Shown here: in pieces, positions 15,043-23,009 of the stretch | How the letters are laid out: each line of letters starts with the position of its first letter | Numbering within the stretch: position 1 is the first letter of the stretch | Source: Gammaproteobacteria bacterium | Lineage (GTDB): Bacteria > Pseudomonadota > Gammaproteobacteria > DSM-19610 | Assembly (NCBI GenBank): GCA_011371465.1 | Contig: DRQL01000227.1 | Coordinates: 1 to 26,612 of the forward strand | Length of the DNA stretch: 26,612 nt | Direction of reading: 5' to 3' | The notes under the pieces: generated by a model | Told to the model about the DNA's origin: nothing | Seen by the model: only the letters and a program-made list of their open reading frames with translations | Database searches by the model: none | Program-made: the position numbers and the translations under genes

Positions 15043-15363
15043 ATGATATTGAAACTCACCATAGACGATCAAACCTACGATATCGACGTGCCCGCGCAGA
15101 TGATGCAGGAAGCCCGGGCATTCTACGCGAAAATGGACAGCGATATGGATCGCGGCTGGCAGATGAGCCGCTACTGGGTGGAAAAACCCGACCAGTACCA
15201 GCGCTGCCAGATCGTCGCTGACCGGATCCTCGGCGCCATGCACACCGAAAACCGGAACATGGTTGCGCTGATGTCGGGGTATATCCTCAGCCGGGTGGAG
15301 CACGTCCAGGAAATCGTGGTGGATACCTCCGGGGACATCACCCTGACGGAAATCGTGGCGTAG
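15043..15363 (+). CDS. Conserved-looking hypothetical protein (106 aa)
   Basis: A soluble 106-aa protein beginning MILKLTIDDQTYDIDVPAQM, a beta hairpin followed by a helical region with many Met and Arg residues (MDRGWQMSRYWVEKPDQYQR). It ends in another beta segment (DTSGDITLTEIVA). A ribosome binding site (GTGGAG) lies 9 nt before the ATG. It has one cysteine and no signal or membrane segment. Codon use resembles that of the neighbours, so it is probably a real gene. I do not recognise the family. It is divergent from the PKHD hydroxylase and shares its short promoter region. Confidence 0.8.
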   Translation: MILKLTIDDQTYDIDVPAQMMQEARAFYAKMDSDMDRGWQMSRYWVEKPDQYQRCQIVADRILGAMHTENRNMVALMSGYILSRVEHVQEIVVDTSGDITLTEIVA

Positions 15364-15383
15364 GATAGGGCCAGGATCATTTC

Positions 15384-15455
15384 CGTCATCCCGGCGTATG
15401 CCGGGATCCAGGCGGTTTAATCAGGCAGCATGGATTCCGGTATTCCGGAATGACG
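15384..15455. repeat. Dispersed palindromic repeat of the CGTCAT...ATGACG type
   Basis: The 72-bp unit is bounded by CGTCAT (15384-15389) and ATGACG (15450-15455). It contains two perfect hairpins: ATCCCGGC-gtat-GCCGGGAT (15388-15407) and ATTCCGG-tatt-CCGGAAT (15434-15451). This looks like the common intergenic REP/BIME-like elements of Proteobacteria. Only one copy is in the window. It lies downstream of the 106-aa gene in a 228-bp gene-free stretch. Confidence 0.65.
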
Positions 15456-15591
15456 TCTTGTTCGAATACACCGGATACTCCCTAAATATATTGTTTCCAC
15501 TGCCGAAGAATACCAGGAGCGGGATTCCCGGATTGCCAGGAATACTGTTGATATACAGGCTGTTTCCCCTTAACCGGCTGGTCAATATTAC

Positions 15592-17298
15592 GTGAGCAAT
15601 CAGGACACCGAATTCTATACCGGGCTGATACGCGCCTATTTCGACAGCGCAAACGATGCGATCTTCGTATTGTGCAATGAACTGAAATTCCTGATGTGCA
15701 ACCGGCTCATGGAAGAATGGATCGGTTTCAGCGAGGATACACTGACCTGCCACAACCAGCGGCGCCCCATCACCGAACTGCTCGGTGACACCGTATCGGT
15801 TGAGAAATTCTGCGCTGCAATTGAACAGGTGCTGGACGGACATCCACAGCGTATCGAGTGTTTCATTCACCCGCATGGCGCACAGCCGCGCTGGCTGGAA
15901 ATCAGCATGACGCGGGTAGACGTCGAGGCCGGCGACATGGTCATCGCCGTGGCCAGGGACACGACCCGCCAGCGCGAGCAGCTGGCAAAGATTCGTTACC
16001 AGTCGACCCACGATGCCCTGACCGGCCTGCCCAACCGGGTCATGTTGCAGAACCTGCTGGGCAGTTTTGCTACCACTATAGGCCCACTGGCGGCACTGGC
16101 AGTCGATATACCACGGTTCCGTGATGTCAATGAGGCATTGGGCTACCGCATGGCGGACGAGATCCTGGAAGCCGTCGCGCGCCGTATCGAGCACACCATT
16201 GAAGGCGATGAAGGTGCCACAACCGGCCACCTGACCGGTGACCGCTTTGCCATCATTGCCAGCGGTGAAGCCGCCGGAAACATCGACCGGATTGCTGCAG
16301 CGATCCACGAGGAACTGTCCCGTCCCATGCAACACAACGGACTGGAGCTGACCCTGGGGTCCAGCATCGGTATTGCCCAGTTTCCCTCGCAGGTGGAACA
16401 CTGCACCAACCTGCTGCAGGCAGCGGAAACCGCGTTACACCATGCCAAGCAGAATGCAGCGGCCGGCATAGAGAACTTCTACCCGGAACTCTATGGTGAA
16501 GGCAGTGAACGTCTGTCCCTGGTCAATGATCTCCGCGATGCCGTCGATCATGGCCGCATTCATGTCCACCTGCAGCCGATCATTCCCCTGCAGGAGAACG
16601 ACGGGATCCGCCTGGAAGCGCTGGCGCGCTGGGAACGCGACGGCGTCGATGTGCCGCCGGATGAATTCATCGCCCTGGCCGAGCTGAGCGGGCACATCCT
16701 GTCGGTGACCCAGCTGGTCATGGAGCAGGCTGTTGCCCAGAGTGCGCAACTGATACGGGACGGGTTCGTATCGGGGATCGCCATCAACCTGTCGCCACAC
16801 TGCCTGATGGACCGGTCCTTTGCCGAGCGTGTCGGGGTGCTGATCGGGAAATGCCGGGTACCGGCATCGTCACTGACCTTCGAGATTACCGAGGGCGTGG
16901 CGATGTCCGAACGTATGCACCAGTACACGGTGCGGGAATTGCGCGCGCTCGGGGTGCACCTGTCGATCGATGATTTCGGTACCGGGCACTCCTCGATGTG
17001 CAAGCTGCGGCACCTGCCGGTGGCCGAGCTGAAAATCGACAAGTCGTTTGTCCGGGACATGTTGACGGACGAAGGCAACGCTACCATCGTAGAAGCCAGT
17101 ATCAACCTGGCACACAGTCTCAACCTGAAGGTTGTCGCCGAGGGGATCGAGGACGACGCGACGCTGGAACGCCTGGCGCAGATGGGGTGCGACTACGCGC
17201 AGGGGTTTGCCATCAGTCAGCCACTGCCCCTGCAGGAGCTGCTCGAGTGGCTGAAACCGGGCGCCGCCCATTGGTTGCAAAGGGCGATAAACCAGTAA
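15592..17298 (+). CDS. PAS - degenerate GGDEF - EAL protein, probable c-di-GMP phosphodiesterase
   Basis: A 568-aa cytoplasmic sensor protein with no membrane segment. Residues about 12-128 form a PAS-like domain (YFDSANDAIFVLCNELKFL). Residues about 135-300 form a GGDEF domain (STHDALTGLPNR), but the signature is LTGDRF (214-219), so cyclase activity is unlikely. The EAL domain (about 305-560) keeps the catalytic signature: EAL at 342-344, INLSP, FEITE, DDFGTGHSS (460-468), KIDKSF and VAEGIED. It is therefore likely an active c-di-GMP phosphodiesterase with a GTP-sensing or inert GGDEF part. The start is GTG with a weak ribosome binding site, so the N-terminus is less certain than the rest. 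The signal sensed is unknown. Confidence 0.9.
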   Translation: MSNQDTEFYTGLIRAYFDSANDAIFVLCNELKFLMCNRLMEEWIGFSEDTLTCHNQRRPITELLGDTVSVEKFCAAIEQVLDGHPQRIECFIHPHGAQPRWLEISMTRVDVEAGDMVIAVARDTTRQREQLAKIRYQSTHDALTGLPNRVMLQNLLGSFATTIGPLAALAVDIPRFRDVNEALGYRMADEILEAVARRIEHTIEGDEGATTGHLTGDRFAIIASGEAAGNIDRIAAAIHEELSRPMQHNGLELTLGSSIGIAQFPSQVEHCTNLLQAAETALHHAKQNAAAGIENFYPELYGEGSERLSLVNDLRDAVDHGRIHVHLQPIIPLQENDGIRLEALARWERDGVDVPPDEFIALAELSGHILSVTQLVMEQAVAQSAQLIRDGFVSGIAINLSPHCLMDRSFAERVGVLIGKCRVPASSLTFEITEGVAMSERMHQYTVRELRALGVHLSIDDFGTGHSSMCKLRHLPVAELKIDKSFVRDMLTDEGNATIVEASINLAHSLNLKVVAEGIEDDATLERLAQMGCDYAQGFAISQPLPLQELLEWLKPGAAHWLQRAINQ

Positions 17299-17314
17299 GC
17301 GCCGGCCGGTCGTA

Positions 17315-17710
17315 TCAGGGCTTGCGGGTGTCGAATGCAGGGTGGCAGTCGACCGGTCCTGCCGCCCCGGCGGCATGGGTTTTCATCAGTTTTTCAATCA
17401 GCGTCCGCTGCGGGTAGTCTTCCGCCAGCTCCATCAATCGTGCCTGCCAGCCAGAAAACGCGTCCGCCAGCCCGGCATCGGTGCCGTGGCAGCCCAGTAC
17501 CGTGACCACGGCATCACCCACTTTCCAGGGTCCCTCACCCTTGATTGGGCCGGGCACGAAATGCAGCGCGTCCCCGAATTCCTGGTCGGTCCAGAAGGGC
17601 GGCAGGTACAGCAGACCGTCCCGGTAGGGCAGTCGTTCGACCATGACCTGCCGGCGCCCGTCGCGGTAACGGATGGCCAGCGGTGCGGTGACGGTGAAGA
17701 GGTCTGCCAT
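17315..17710 (-). CDS. Hypothetical protein (131 aa), last gene of a four-gene operon
   Basis: A soluble 131-aa protein, beta-rich in the first half (MADLFTVTAPLAIRYRDGRR, VERLPYRDGLLYLPPFW) with a helical C-terminal part. It has two cysteines (VLGCHGT, VDCHPAF) near histidines that could bind a metal, but no recognised motif. Its ATG directly follows the stop codon of the GNAT gene (TGA-ATG), a sign of coupled translation. It faces the EAL gene tail-to-tail with a 16-nt gap. The family is not recognised. Confidence 0.75.
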   Translation of the reverse strand: MADLFTVTAPLAIRYRDGRRQVMVERLPYRDGLLYLPPFWTDQEFGDALHFVPGPIKGEGPWKVGDAVVTVLGCHGTDAGLADAFSGWQARLMELAEDYPQRTLIEKLMKTHAAGAAGPVDCHPAFDTRKP

Positions 17711-18163
17711 TCAGCCGGGGATCCGCTTGTTCATCAGGTAGTGCTGGATGGTGTCGAACAGCAGGAAGGAAGGCTCGACAAGGGTGTAACCGTGATGCCG
17801 GTAAAAGGGCAGGGCCTGTTCGCGGGCGTGCAGGATTACCGTCTCCAGAGCCATCTCCCGGGCAGCCTGCTCCAGCGCCAGCAGCAAGCGGGAGCCGTGG
17901 CCCCGGCGTTCATAACCCTGTTCTACGGCCATATAGCGAATCTGCCCCTGTCGCGGGTGCTCTTCCTGGCGGTGTATGCGCCCCACAGCGATTACCCGCC
18001 CCGTGTCGTTGCACACCAGCATGCGGTGCGTGCTGCGGTCGTCGCTGGCGTCACGCGCCTCGCCGTCCGCCTGCCAGGGCGCACGCAGAATTCGCCAGCG
18101 CAGCTCGTAATAGGCGCGCCAGTCGGCTTCACTGCGTGGTACCCGCACACTGAACACGGACAC
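17711..18163 (-). CDS. GNAT-family N-acetyltransferase
   Basis: A 150-aa protein with the GNAT acetyl-CoA-binding signature YERRGHGSRLL (about 84-94, R-R-G-x-G) after strand QIRYMAVEQGY. It has the typical later motif YRHHGYTLVEPSFL. The N-terminal helix (DWRAYYELRWRILRAPW) resembles ElaA/GNAT-type subfamilies. It would transfer an acetyl group to an amine; the acceptor cannot be predicted. It begins 2 nt after the prolyl-4-hydroxylase-like gene and its stop abuts the next ATG, so the three form one unit. Confidence 0.88.
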   Translation of the reverse strand: MSVFSVRVPRSEADWRAYYELRWRILRAPWQADGEARDASDDRSTHRMLVCNDTGRVIAVGRIHRQEEHPRQGQIRYMAVEQGYERRGHGSRLLLALEQAAREMALETVILHAREQALPFYRHHGYTLVEPSFLLFDTIQHYLMNKRIPG

Positions 18164-18165
18164 GA

Positions 18166-18771
18166 TCAGGCAAACACCACCCAGGTGGTGGCAATGTATT
18201 TCACCCCTTTCTGCAGGGTGACAGCGCGGTGTTCGTGGGTCCAGAACGGCGGGAACAGCACCAGTTTGCCCTGTTGCGGTTTAATCTTGATGTTCTGGAA
18301 CAGGAACTCGGTTTCGCCGCCCGGACCGGGCACATCGTTGAGGTACCACAGCGCGACCAGCTGTCGCTGGCTGAAATCATGGCTGCCGCCGTCGATGTGC
18401 CAGTGGTAGTGTTCGCCCGGATTGTAGCGCTGGATGCCGTAGCCCATGTCCTTGAACGGCCCCTTGAAGTAGGGATAGGTTTCGCGGAACTCGAGGATCG
18501 CCTGGCCCAGCGAACGGAACAACGCACGGTCAATATCCTTCCAGTGCGGTTTGCCGCTCACCACCAGGTCGGTCGTGCGTTTGATGCTGCGGTCCTTGCC
18601 GACGTTCTGGCCGATGCGGCCTTCGTACTGTTCGTCGCTGTGTTGTTCAAAGCGTTCGATGGCCAGCCGGCAGACGTCCGCGCCGAGTGCGCGCGGTTTC
18701 TCGAAGATAAAGGTGTCCGGTCTGACTTCCACGATGCTGCGCAGCGGGGTAACGGTCCTGTTTTGCGGCAT
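18166..18771 (-). CDS. Prolyl-4-hydroxylase-like Fe(II)/2-oxoglutarate oxygenase
   Basis: About 201 aa. The motif HYHWHIDGGSHDF gives the HxD ligands (H125, D127); the distal histidine is in FWTHEHRAV (H179 or H181), and K191 in KGVKYIATTW is the expected 2-oxoglutarate-binding lysine. The pattern is that of the prolyl 4-hydroxylase alpha-subunit superfamily. The ATG at 18771 is preferred because it lies 11 nt after the stop of the upstream gene; the upstream in-frame GTG at 18825 would overlap that gene by about 43 nt. There is no strong ribosome binding site, so coupling is likely. The substrate may be a protein or small molecule. Confidence 0.88.
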   Translation of the reverse strand: MPQNRTVTPLRSIVEVRPDTFIFEKPRALGADVCRLAIERFEQHSDEQYEGRIGQNVGKDRSIKRTTDLVVSGKPHWKDIDRALFRSLGQAILEFRETYPYFKGPFKDMGYGIQRYNPGEHYHWHIDGGSHDFSQRQLVALWYLNDVPGPGGETEFLFQNIKIKPQQGKLVLFPPFWTHEHRAVTLQKGVKYIATTWVVFA

Positions 18772-18782
18772 GCGGGTGCGGC

Positions 18783-19847
18783 CTATAGCTGTTTCTGTTC
18801 GATGAGGGTTTCCATCTCCTGCCACGCCGTGGTCACCCGGCTTTCATGGAGATCGATCAGTTCCCGTGCAACCTGTATCCAGTGCGACCGGCCGGATTCC
18901 ACCTGGGCCTCCAGTCGTACGGGATCGCCGTATTCTACCCAGTGTTCATAAGCGTTCAACAGGGCCGGGTAGATTTGTTTGCGCATACCGGACAGGTTGG
19001 CGAAGTAAAAGTGCAGGGCCGGCGGGTGGGCGCGCTCGACCAGGTCGGGCAGTGTGCACAGGGCATCGGCGAGATGATCGCGCACTGCGCGGGCCATCAG
19101 CTCCAGGCGCGAACGGGGAAAGGCGTCGATCATCCGGTGCCAGCGTTCCCCCAGGATTTCGCCTGCCCGGACTTCACCGATTTCATGCAGGGTCAGGGAG
19201 TCAATCTCGATATCCGCCATCTGCTCCAGTGCTTCATCCGGCTGACCGGCGAAGTCGTAGCAGGCAATGGCACGGCCCATGGCATTGTCCGGTTTGCTCC
19301 AGCGCCATTCCTCAAAGCGTTCCCACAGCATGCGGCGCAGGGACTCCCTGCGGATGTATATCTGTCCGTTCAGGGACATGGCGGGGGGTGCGCTCAGGTC
19401 GCGCGCATATTCGCGGGACGACACGTGGATGCGGTAGTCGCGGTAACGGGTGGTCCGGTCCAGTTGCGCGAGAAAAAAGTGCGGCCTGGCCTTCTGACCG
19501 TATCCCGCGCTGTACAGCAGCCGGTGTGGCTGCAGGGCCTCGTTGATGGCTTCTGTATCGAAGGGATCGTACTCCCGGCCATGCAGTTCAAGGGCCGAGA
19601 AATCCTCGTCCCCCAGTTGCTCCCAGAGGTTTTCGCGATCCGCGAGCCAGTCACCAACCTCCTTGTGCGGTAGTGCGGCGGTAAAGTCGTACCCCTTTTC
19701 CCAGCGGAAATACTCGCGCATTTTCAGCAGGTATACGCACATGGTGAAATCACTGGCGTGCTGCGCATCCGAGATATGGCAGTTGTGCTGCACTCGGTCC
19801 CGGAAGGATTGCAGCGTGTCGGGCAGCCGGGTTTGCGGTACGGGCAT
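18783..19847 (-). CDS. Conserved hypothetical protein (354 aa), possibly Sfum_1244 family
   Basis: A soluble, mostly helical 354-aa protein starting MPVPQTRLPDTLQSFRDRVQ followed by HNCHISDAQHASDFTMCVYLLKMREYFRW, a very distinctive segment. It has no membrane segment. I recall this N-terminal pattern from proteins labelled Sfum_1244 family in sulfur-metabolising bacteria, but I cannot confirm it. No catalytic motif is apparent; the N-terminal C/H-rich part (NCHISDAQH) could bind a metal. It is the first gene of a minus-strand unit with an oxygenase, an acetyltransferase and a 131-aa protein. It is divergent from 19935 with an 87-nt gap that must hold both promoters. Confidence 0.8.
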   Translation of the reverse strand: MPVPQTRLPDTLQSFRDRVQHNCHISDAQHASDFTMCVYLLKMREYFRWEKGYDFTAALPHKEVGDWLADRENLWEQLGDEDFSALELHGREYDPFDTEAINEALQPHRLLYSAGYGQKARPHFFLAQLDRTTRYRDYRIHVSSREYARDLSAPPAMSLNGQIYIRRESLRRMLWERFEEWRWSKPDNAMGRAIACYDFAGQPDEALEQMADIEIDSLTLHEIGEVRAGEILGERWHRMIDAFPRSRLELMARAVRDHLADALCTLPDLVERAHPPALHFYFANLSGMRKQIYPALLNAYEHWVEYGDPVRLEAQVESGRSHWIQVARELIDLHESRVTTAWQEMETLIEQKQL

Positions 19848-19934
19848 CGGGGTTAATACCTGACTAAACCAGTATGGAATTTGATGCTAGCATGTTGTAA
19901 TCTGGTGCGCCAGCCGTATAGCGGAGTGCTTTAA

Positions 19935-20528
19935 GTGCGTATTCGAAGTCGTTGGAATGACAAGAAAAAAGAACGGTCCCTGGAAGAGGTGGCCGGGGCG
20001 CTCGCGTTTATCGAATGGCGTATTGCCGGCAATGCGCTGCTCAACCTCGAAAACGAGGGTTTCCAGACCGATACCCAGCTGCAGCGCCTGGCTGTGCTGC
20101 AGGAGCTGTGCGCCTTTCTGATTCACGTGACCGATCGCCTGGTCCATGACACCATGAACGAAGAGGAACGCCAGCGTTTCATCGTCGCACTGGCGCTGAA
20201 GACGGCGGACACCTACCACGACAACCGGCGCGATACGGACAGCAGCGGCGAGGATTTTCGCCAGCCGTTTATTGAAACCCTGAACGCCCGCATGGCGGAC
20301 TACGCGGAATTTTCGTTTGCAGACCGCAAACCCGGTTACCGCATGAAACGCTACCTGGGTGAAGCGGTTACTGCCACCATGGGTGCCCGTGACAGCAAAT
20401 GGATCAGCGACCAGGTCATGGAAATAGAAATTCCTGACATGCTGAAAACGCTGGAAAAAGGACTGAAAGACCTGTTGGGTTCAGGGAACAGCGACGACAC
20501 GCCCGCTGCTTCGGCCCAGCCCGGTTAA
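19935..20528 (+). CDS. Hypothetical helical protein (197 aa)
   Basis: A soluble 197-aa all-helical protein. The N-terminus is basic (RIRSRWNDKKKER), the centre has helices with LCAFLIHVTDRLVHDTMNEE, and the C-terminus is a low-complexity Gly/Ser/Ala tail. The start is GTG with GGAG about 9 nt upstream. There is no recognised domain, signal peptide or membrane segment. It is transcribed away from the 354-aa gene and is followed by the ATPase gene after 162 nt. It has ordinary base composition and no sign of recent transfer. Confidence 0.78.
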   Translation: MRIRSRWNDKKKERSLEEVAGALAFIEWRIAGNALLNLENEGFQTDTQLQRLAVLQELCAFLIHVTDRLVHDTMNEEERQRFIVALALKTADTYHDNRRDTDSSGEDFRQPFIETLNARMADYAEFSFADRKPGYRMKRYLGEAVTATMGARDSKWISDQVMEIEIPDMLKTLEKGLKDLLGSGNSDDTPAASAQPG

Positions 20529-20690
20529 CGCGTTCCGGCGGCTGCTTTACAGGCCGGAGTCTGCTATGGTTTGCTGCGCAGCCTGGCAACACTGGCCTTT
20601 AAAAAAATAATAGAACAGGGGCATCCGGACTGTTTCCCGGGCCGGCCAGTGCCGTGGTTCCGCAGTCCTGATCATTGGGGATCAGCCGTA

Positions 20691-22553
20691 ATGTATGACA
20701 GCTTCTACGGTTTCAGGGAACATCCGTTTACCTTGTTGCCGGATCCGGACTTTCTGTTCCTGGATAAAAAGCATCGGGCCGCACTCGACCTGCTGGAGAC
20801 CGCCGTGGCGGATCGTTCCGGTTTCTGTGTCATCAGTGGCGAGATCGGTGCCGGCAAAACCACGCTGGTTCGCGAACTGCTGAATCGCCTCGATGATTCA
20901 GTATGCGTCGGGCTGGTTTCCAACACACACCCTTCTTTTGGTGAATTGCTGCAGTGGATCAGTTCCGCGTACGGCCTGCCGGGCGGTGATGCGGATGCGC
21001 AGGAGCTGCGCCGGCGTTTTACCGCGTTTGTTCTTCAGCAGTCTGTCCGCAACCGGCACACTCTGCTGATTATCGACGAAGCGCAGAACCTGTCCATACA
21101 GGCACTGGAAGAACTGCGCGATCTCGCGCAGGTCAATACGGGTGAGGACACCCTGCTGCAGGTCATCCTGGTCGGTCAGCACCAGTTGCGCGACCGCCTG
21201 CAGCAGCCCGAGCTGGCGCAGTTTGCGCAACAGGTTGCCGTGCAGCATCACCTGGAGACACTGGACCGGGAAGAGACCGGTCGTTATATCCGGCACCGCC
21301 TGTCCCATGCCGGCGGCACGCCGGAGCTGTTCAGTAGCGGGGCCTGCGAGGCCGTGTTCCAGCTGAGCGGCGGGGTTCCGCGGCTGATCAATCGCCTGTG
21401 TGATCTCAGCCTGGTCTACGGGTTCACGGCGGAGAGCCGCTCGATCACGGCGGAGCTGGTGGAACGGGTCGGTGCAGAGCAGCAGCTGAGCGCCCTGCAG
21501 GATATCCCGCAGGCCATGCTGGCAAGGCGCCGGTCAGGGGAGACGGCACAACCTGCGCAGCAGGAGCAGGCCGATGTATCGGCGGACGCTCCGGTTGCGG
21601 CGCCGGTAACCGGTGCAGAACCGGTTTCACCGGATCCGGCCAACGACAAGCAACCGGTCGTTGCGACCGTTGCCGGCGAGATGGGTCCTGCATCGATACC
21701 CCCCGGTAAAACGGAACCCTCCCCGATTGAGCTACCGGAGTCAGAACTCCGTGAGCTGATCGTCCATGCCGAGCGGTTGAAACAGCGTGCCAGGGGAGAA
21801 CGCAGCGCCCTGTGGCTGTTACTGCTGGTTATCGGCCTGGCGGGTGGCACCGGTTGGCTGATCGGTAATTTCCAGGGTGGCAGCCGGACCGGTGAGCCGG
21901 GCGGGGGGCGGGAACTGGCGGCTTCACCTGCAGACAGCAAGGAGAACCGGGCCGCGGAGCTGGAACGAAAGGCAGAGCTGGAACGAAAAGCGGAGCTGGA
22001 ACGAAAAGCGGAGCTGGAACGAAAAGCGGAGCTGGAACGAAAAGCGGAGCTGGAACGAAAAGCGGAGCTGGAACGACAAGCCGCACAGAAACGTGAAGCA
22101 GAACTGGCTGCAAGACGAAAGGCAGAGGCCAGGCGCGCTGAGCGTGAACGGCGACTGGCAGAGCAACGCTCGTCCAGAGAAACGCTGGAGCGCAAGGCGG
22201 CCGCCGGAAAACCTGCCGTGACGGCGAAATCAGCGTCGCGGCCACCCGGCGCTGCGGCAACGGTTTTCACTGCACCCACACCGCCTGCGTATGACGAAGA
22301 TGATGGCGACGCCATTGTGCGCGAGACGAAAGCACGACTTTCCGGTATTCCGGCAAATCCGCCCGCGGCCTATGATGAGGATGACGGGGATGACATCGTG
22401 CTGGAAACCAGGCGGCAGCTGGGCGAGGGCGACACAGTCGCCCCGGTTACGACCGGTTCGAGCGATGACCCGTCACCGGAGGAGGAGCCGGTGGAATTTG
22501 CCGCCAACCCCTGTCGCGGGCCGACGGCGCGTTTTCTGTCTACCTGTCGCTAG
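20691..22553 (+). CDS. ExeA/GspA-like AAA ATPase with transmembrane segment and ELERKA repeat
   Basis: About 620 aa. It starts MYDSFYGFREHPFTLLPDPDFLFL, the typical opening of the ExeA/GspA/TniB-like AAA family; the in-frame ATG at 20571 would add a poor N-terminus, so 20691 is chosen. Walker A GEIGAGKTT is at 50-58 and Walker B LLIIDEAQ at 125-132; the sensor or arginine region ends near SGGVPRLINRLCD. A Pro/Ala-rich linker follows, then one transmembrane helix near 372-392, then seven ELERKA-type repeats forming a charged coiled coil, then two AYDEDDGD motifs. The topology is a cytoplasmic ATPase with a periplasmic tail, as in GspA-type proteins that act on peptidoglycan or secretion assembly. 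No peptidoglycan-binding domain is evident. Confidence 0.88.
   Translation: MYDSFYGFREHPFTLLPDPDFLFLDKKHRAALDLLETAVADRSGFCVISGEIGAGKTTLVRELLNRLDDSVCVGLVSNTHPSFGELLQWISSAYGLPGGDADAQELRRRFTAFVLQQSVRNRHTLLIIDEAQNLSIQALEELRDLAQVNTGEDTLLQVILVGQHQLRDRLQQPELAQFAQQVAVQHHLETLDREETGRYIRHRLSHAGGTPELFSSGACEAVFQLSGGVPRLINRLCDLSLVYGFTAESRSITAELVERVGAEQQLSALQDIPQAMLARRRSGETAQPAQQEQADVSADAPVAAPVTGAEPVSPDPANDKQPVVATVAGEMGPASIPPGKTEPSPIELPESELRELIVHAERLKQRARGERSALWLLLLVIGLAGGTGWLIGNFQGGSRTGEPGGGRELAASPADSKENRAAELERKAELERKAELERKAELERKAELERKAELERKAELERQAAQKREAELAARRKAEARRAERERRLAEQRSSRETLERKAAAGKPAVTAKSASRPPGAAATVFTAPTPPAYDEDDGDAIVRETKARLSGIPANPPAAYDEDDGDDIVLETRRQLGEGDTVAPVTTGSSDDPSPEEEPVEFAANPCRGPTARFLSTCR
21957..22082 (+). 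repeat. Seven 18-bp tandem repeats encoding ELERKA
   Basis: Consecutive 18-bp units (GAGCTGGAACGAAAAGCG) run from 21957. Units two to six are identical or nearly so, the first has GGCA and the last has CAAGCC, giving ELERQA. Near-identity at the DNA level points to recent slippage expansion. Being a multiple of 3, copy-number change keeps the frame of the ATPase gene. Confidence 0.97.
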
Positions 22554-22576
22554 ACGCTAGAGGGCTGTTAACAGGA

Positions 22577-22999
22577 TCAGGGGATCTGCAGCAGCACCTT
22601 GACACGGTCATCCACCGAGGCGGCGTCCACATAGCCGATCAGGTCTTCCGATTCAGCGACCTGCTGCATGACTTCGTCGTCGTCCCGGTACTGGCGCGGC
22701 GGGTGTCCCTTGCCGGAAAACATGCGGCGCGACCAGTATTTTGCGAGTTCGGTAGCGGATTTCCCCAGTACCTTTTCTGCAAACTCCGCCTGTGCAGGGG
22801 AGCCGGTTTTCTGATCGACGGGTATCAGTCGCACACCGTTCGGAAAACGACTGGCGCGGTTCAGGTACAGGCGCTGCAGCTGTTCCCTATTGATAGAGTC
22901 CAGTGCAGTTGAGGGCGCGACAATGATGGCCAGTTCCGCCCTGGCCGCGAAGACGGGCAGGCCGGCCAGCGCAATGAGTAGTATCAACATATTTTTCAT
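22577..22999 (-). CDS. Small periplasmic phosphate-binding-like protein
   Basis: A 140-aa secreted protein with signal peptide MKNMLILLIALAGLPVFAARA. The mature part (ELAIIVAPSTALDSINREQL, RLYLNRASRFPNGVRLIPVDQ) is the short PstS-like or PBP-like domain found as a stand-alone unit in many Proteobacteria. It keeps FAEKVLGKSATELAKYWSRR and ends with IGYVDAASVDDRVKVLL. It is about half the size of a true ABC-transport binding protein, so a transport role is doubtful. It follows the outer-membrane barrel gene after 10 nt, so they are almost certainly co-transcribed. It faces the ATPase gene tail-to-tail. Confidence 0.85.
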   Translation of the reverse strand: MKNMLILLIALAGLPVFAARAELAIIVAPSTALDSINREQLQRLYLNRASRFPNGVRLIPVDQKTGSPAQAEFAEKVLGKSATELAKYWSRRMFSGKGHPPRQYRDDDEVMQQVAESEDLIGYVDAASVDDRVKVLLQIP

Positions 23000-23009
23000 G
23001 CGTCGGCCC

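Noticed and set aside
21957..22082. Tandem repeat considered as a CRISPR array
   Set aside because: The units are contiguous 18-bp copies without spacers and lie in frame within a coding region.
21416..22315. Ser-rich frame antisense to the ATPase repeat, reading repeated RSSSAF
   Set aside because: It is only the reverse translation of the 18-bp tandem repeat; the sense strand encodes a recognised ATPase.
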